A DNA stretch of 64,000 bases from Holacanthus passer (Eukaryota > Chordata > Actinopteri > Pomacanthidae), in assembly GCA_025331565.1 (NCBI GenBank), contig JAFREQ010000011.1, positions 15,148,001 to 15,212,000 of the forward strand. Direction: 5' to 3'. Position numbers and translations under genes: made by a program. Positions 60,984 through 64,000 of this stretch are shown here, piece by piece (position 1 is the first letter of the stretch; every line of letters begins with the position of its first letter). The notes beneath the pieces were generated by a model that saw nothing but the letters and a program-made list of their open reading frames with translations, was not told the origin of the DNA and ran no database searches.

Positions 60984-61528
60984 AAAAACGTCAAAAATAA
61001 GTTGAGACAGTAAACACAGTTACAGGCTTATTAACACACATGTATGTGGCAGACACCAAGGAATATTAGCATTTTTTTTGGTATATTTTAATATTTCCCT
61101 TAACTGATAAGCTAGATGTTCAATTTTATTCACTAGGCGCTTTCAGTCAGCTATCTGAAAATGTCATGTATTGTGCAGTGGGTTTATAAGAGCTGAAACG
61201 ATTTACAAATTTAAATCACTGTTTCTGCAATTTTGACTTGATGTTATCAGTTCACCTAATTGTATCGGATCTAATGCAAGTTTAAGCAAACATACAGAAA
61301 TAAAAAAAAAATCTACACTTGTCCTTTCTGTCCTCCCCAACAGAACAAAACAGAAAAACAGCAAATACTTATACAAAGCAAATAAAATGCATAGTTGTAG
61401 TTGATGTTTGTTGAGGAAGCTGAAGTATATACTTTCAAGACTTTACTGTTTATTACATCCACTGATTGTGGTTGTGATTGTAATCATTTGAACCCCCTTT
61501 GAGTGGTTCTGTTAGTAACAGCTGATCT

Positions 61529-61544
61529 CCACTAGATGGCGCAG
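61529..61544 (+). promoter_or_regulatory. CTCF-like motif
   Basis: CCACTAGATGGCGCAG matches the vertebrate CTCF core consensus CCASYAGRKGGCRS at every position. Function is inferred, since such words also occur inside repeats. Confidence 0.5.
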
Positions 61545-61780
61545 TTGTTTCACTTTAGCAGCTAAGTTGCTACATGTTTCAAATGCCTCCCACTGCATGC
61601 AGTACAATAATCCATTGACGGAACATGGCAGGTGGATCATTCTCTGCACTCCTACACAGATTAACATCCTGACTGACTAGTTTTAATATTTATTATCTAT
61701 TATATATATATTATCTATTGGAGTCTTGAGCCTGGTACTGGAACTAGAGCAAAAGACGACCATGCCAGATAGCAGCCATG

Positions 61781-61796
61781 CCACTAGGTGGCAGCA
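61781..61796 (+). promoter_or_regulatory. CTCF-like motif, full consensus
   Basis: CCACTAGGTGGCAGCA is a textbook CTCF core in the same orientation as the word 252 bases upstream. Confidence 0.55.
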
Positions 61797-64000
61797 TGGA
61801 AAAACGTATATTATTTAAAGTTCAGTGCTTCTGCTTCAAAGCATCACTCAAACATGTTTTCTTAATATCCTAACATTTATGTCTGTCTTTCTTAGTCTCA
61901 CACACACACAGGTCTCTTTCTCTTATTTATCTTTGACATAGACACATAAGCCTTTTGATGAGGACATAAATCTGCACTGAGCCACTCTAAACTGATATTA
62001 TATTTTTTTTTTTCTCAATCTCAGCAGCACTGCAGCATGTGTGTCAGCCTGGGCAACTGTGACGTTTTTCTTCAGGCGATCCCCTACTCCAGAACTAAAT
62101 TTAGCCACAGACTCATATCCACAGCTGCAGCTGGACACAGCTGAACAGACTGCAGCCTAACCTGTTCATCCACTATTTTACCTCAAGCCCGCTGCCTTGC
62201 TTTCTTGCTACACTGATGAGAGCCTCAGAAGCGGCCGTGCTTTATCTTTGTCACCAGAGTGGGAGACAATGTTTTGTTGTTTGGAGCGCTATAGATTTGG
62301 TTTCCAGTGGTGACCCCTTTGAGGTATCTGTGGCTGGCCTGGGCTGACGGCTTGTCAAAATGTTCTAGTCACAGATATTGTGTGGGCACAAGAAGCGGGA
62401 ATACCGGGGATCACACAATTCTAGTTTGTTTTGGTTGTTGTTGTATTTCAATTTAAGTGTCCAGTTTATGGCAGCTCAACTAGATGTCCTCATGATAACA
62501 ATTTATGGGTCAGTCCATCATTTTTAGATTCCTAAATTGGCCAAGTGTGTAGTTTCACCTTGGATTATTGTGATGAAATAGTGTCATTGGCCATTGTTGT
62601 TATTGGTTACTACTGATATAGTGTTGCAACTTTCTTATTCATTCATTCACTCATTCATTTTGTATTTGCTTGTATTGCACCATGGTTTTTACTTTGATGT
62701 CTCTGATTCATGTCAAGAAGCGCAGACATTAACGTCACAGGGAGTGTTGCCTTGTCACACATTTTCTCTTGCTTTTATTTGACATGTTTTGATCAAATCC
62801 TTCTTTCAATTTTGGTGGTTCACAGGGTAATTATTTCCAGGATAATCCGGGGGGGTTGTGTTGATTCTTTTGCAATTTAGGATTTGTTCATACCACGTGT
62901 AAAACACTGCCATCTATATACCCATTCTCTCCTGCATCATGCTGCTGAATATCTGCTGGAAGCGCTGTTACAAGACGTGTTGTTTTTAATTAAACCAGAC
63001 TGATCATGCTTTACACCTAGGTTAACATTACTCATCCTCATACGTACTTCCAAGCCTTTCTGCATTATCCGTGTGTTTTTCTTTGTGTCTTAAAGCTTGT
63101 GTGTCTTTGTGTATGTAAGTGTGTGTGTCACTGGAGGCTGCAGGGAGAATGCTCTGTACTTTAGAAATACCCAGTAGTGACAGGAGGTAGGAGGCGCCCT
63201 CCGCTGTCCCCAGCCTTTTAGACACTCAGGCTTTAGAATTGTGCCGTTGTCACTTTGGATCCCATAAAGTTGTTACTTAACAGCATTCAGCACACATTTC
63301 CTAAACTGTCAAGTTTCATCTCTGAATATAATGTCAAGTTTTGTTTGTTTAAAAGTTCTCCCAGGGCCATGTTTATTGCTTCTCCTCTCTCTTGAGCTTC
63401 TCAATGAGCACCAGAATGTGCCGCATCAGTTTCAAATTTGTGGGAGATCCTACTATGATTTATTTTTCTGATGGTGTGTGTTTCTATAATAAATAACAAT
63501 AAGGCCATAGGCTACAGAACTTGCATTTCTAAGTCCCTTTGTAGGATGCGGTTAGGGACTACTTAGCCAAAGTGGATTTCATTCACAAGTCTGAGGCTGT
63601 CTGGGTGAAGAGGGAACGTTCACCGAAGCTTTTAGTACATTTCTGTGGGTTTGTGGTCACTCTTGCAAATTTAATGTAGAGGGAAGTTTTCTGTTTCGCA
63701 CTTGACCGATCTTTCAGAAATGCAGCAAAAGCAGGTCCTGACTTGGTTTGATGCAGGTGTAGCTGTACTGTACTGTTTTTTTGTAATCATACCTGCTTTT
63801 AGATTAAACCTATCATTATATTTCTTTTTGTTGCTTTATTGTGCACTTTCAAGGAAACGCTCTCTTGGCTTTTCCCCACATTTCTCATGCTCTGTTGATC
63901 CTTCTGATCCTTTTATGGCCCCTGTTTTTATTGGCTTATCATTGAGAAAACACTATGTCCACTCTGGCTAAATTACACTTTTGACCTATTTGCTTATTTT
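61797..64000 (+). other. kcnab2 intron to window edge
   Basis: Intronic by inference. A poly-T run lies near 62003-62015 and a short TG-rich patch at about 63095-63130. No splice-bounded coding segment was recognised. The remaining kcnab2 exons should lie further right. Confidence 0.5.

Noticed and set aside
58166..64000. Search for the next Kv-beta exon (NLGKSGLRVSCLGLG)
   Set aside because: No segment encoding it was found on the + strand, so the core exons are taken to lie outside the window.

Overview
The window looks like ray-finned fish (teleost) nuclear DNA. The evidence is small exons with GT/AG introns, vertebrate orthologues of DJ-1 and of a voltage-gated potassium channel beta subunit, and decayed repeats of types common in teleosts. 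No species can be named. Nothing prokaryotic, viral or CRISPR-like was seen. Nearly all of the listed short ORFs are chance frames in non-coding DNA or shadows of exons.

Layout. (1) About 1-13290 has no gene I can prove. It contains several blocks of mixed-composition, motif-rich sequence that resemble conserved non-coding elements. (2) 13427-19007 (+) is a complete park7 (DJ-1) coding region in six exons. The predicted protein is 189 aa, the same length as human DJ-1, with Glu18, Cys46, Cys53, Cys106 and His126 all present. (3) 19474-19660 is a CCAAT/GC-box promoter with a probable non-coding first exon. It starts only about 0.4 kb after the park7 poly(A) signal. (4) 19661-64000 is best read as the 5' part of kcnab2 (Kv-beta-2) on the + strand. 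There is an intron of about 31 kb, a start-codon exon at 50483-50650, a 42-nt cassette exon at 52984-53025, and a second, long first coding exon at 57795-58165. That last exon sits behind its own TATA-like element. The aldo-keto-reductase core exons lie beyond the right edge.

The two genes are tandem on the same strand. DJ-1 is a redox-sensing cytoplasmic protein, and Kv-beta-2 is an NADPH-binding oxidoreductase-fold subunit that docks on Kv1 channels. Both are redox-linked, but I see no evidence that their proximity is functional. The most interesting structure is the kcnab2 5' end: two promoters give either a short N-terminus, with or without a 14-residue cassette, or a 123-residue N-terminus. 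The end of the long N-terminus resembles the alternative N-termini of KCNAB1. CTCF-like motifs cluster at 61-61.8 kb. Introns also hold a LINE relic, several MITE-like inverted-repeat elements and microsatellites. I found no wholly new system.
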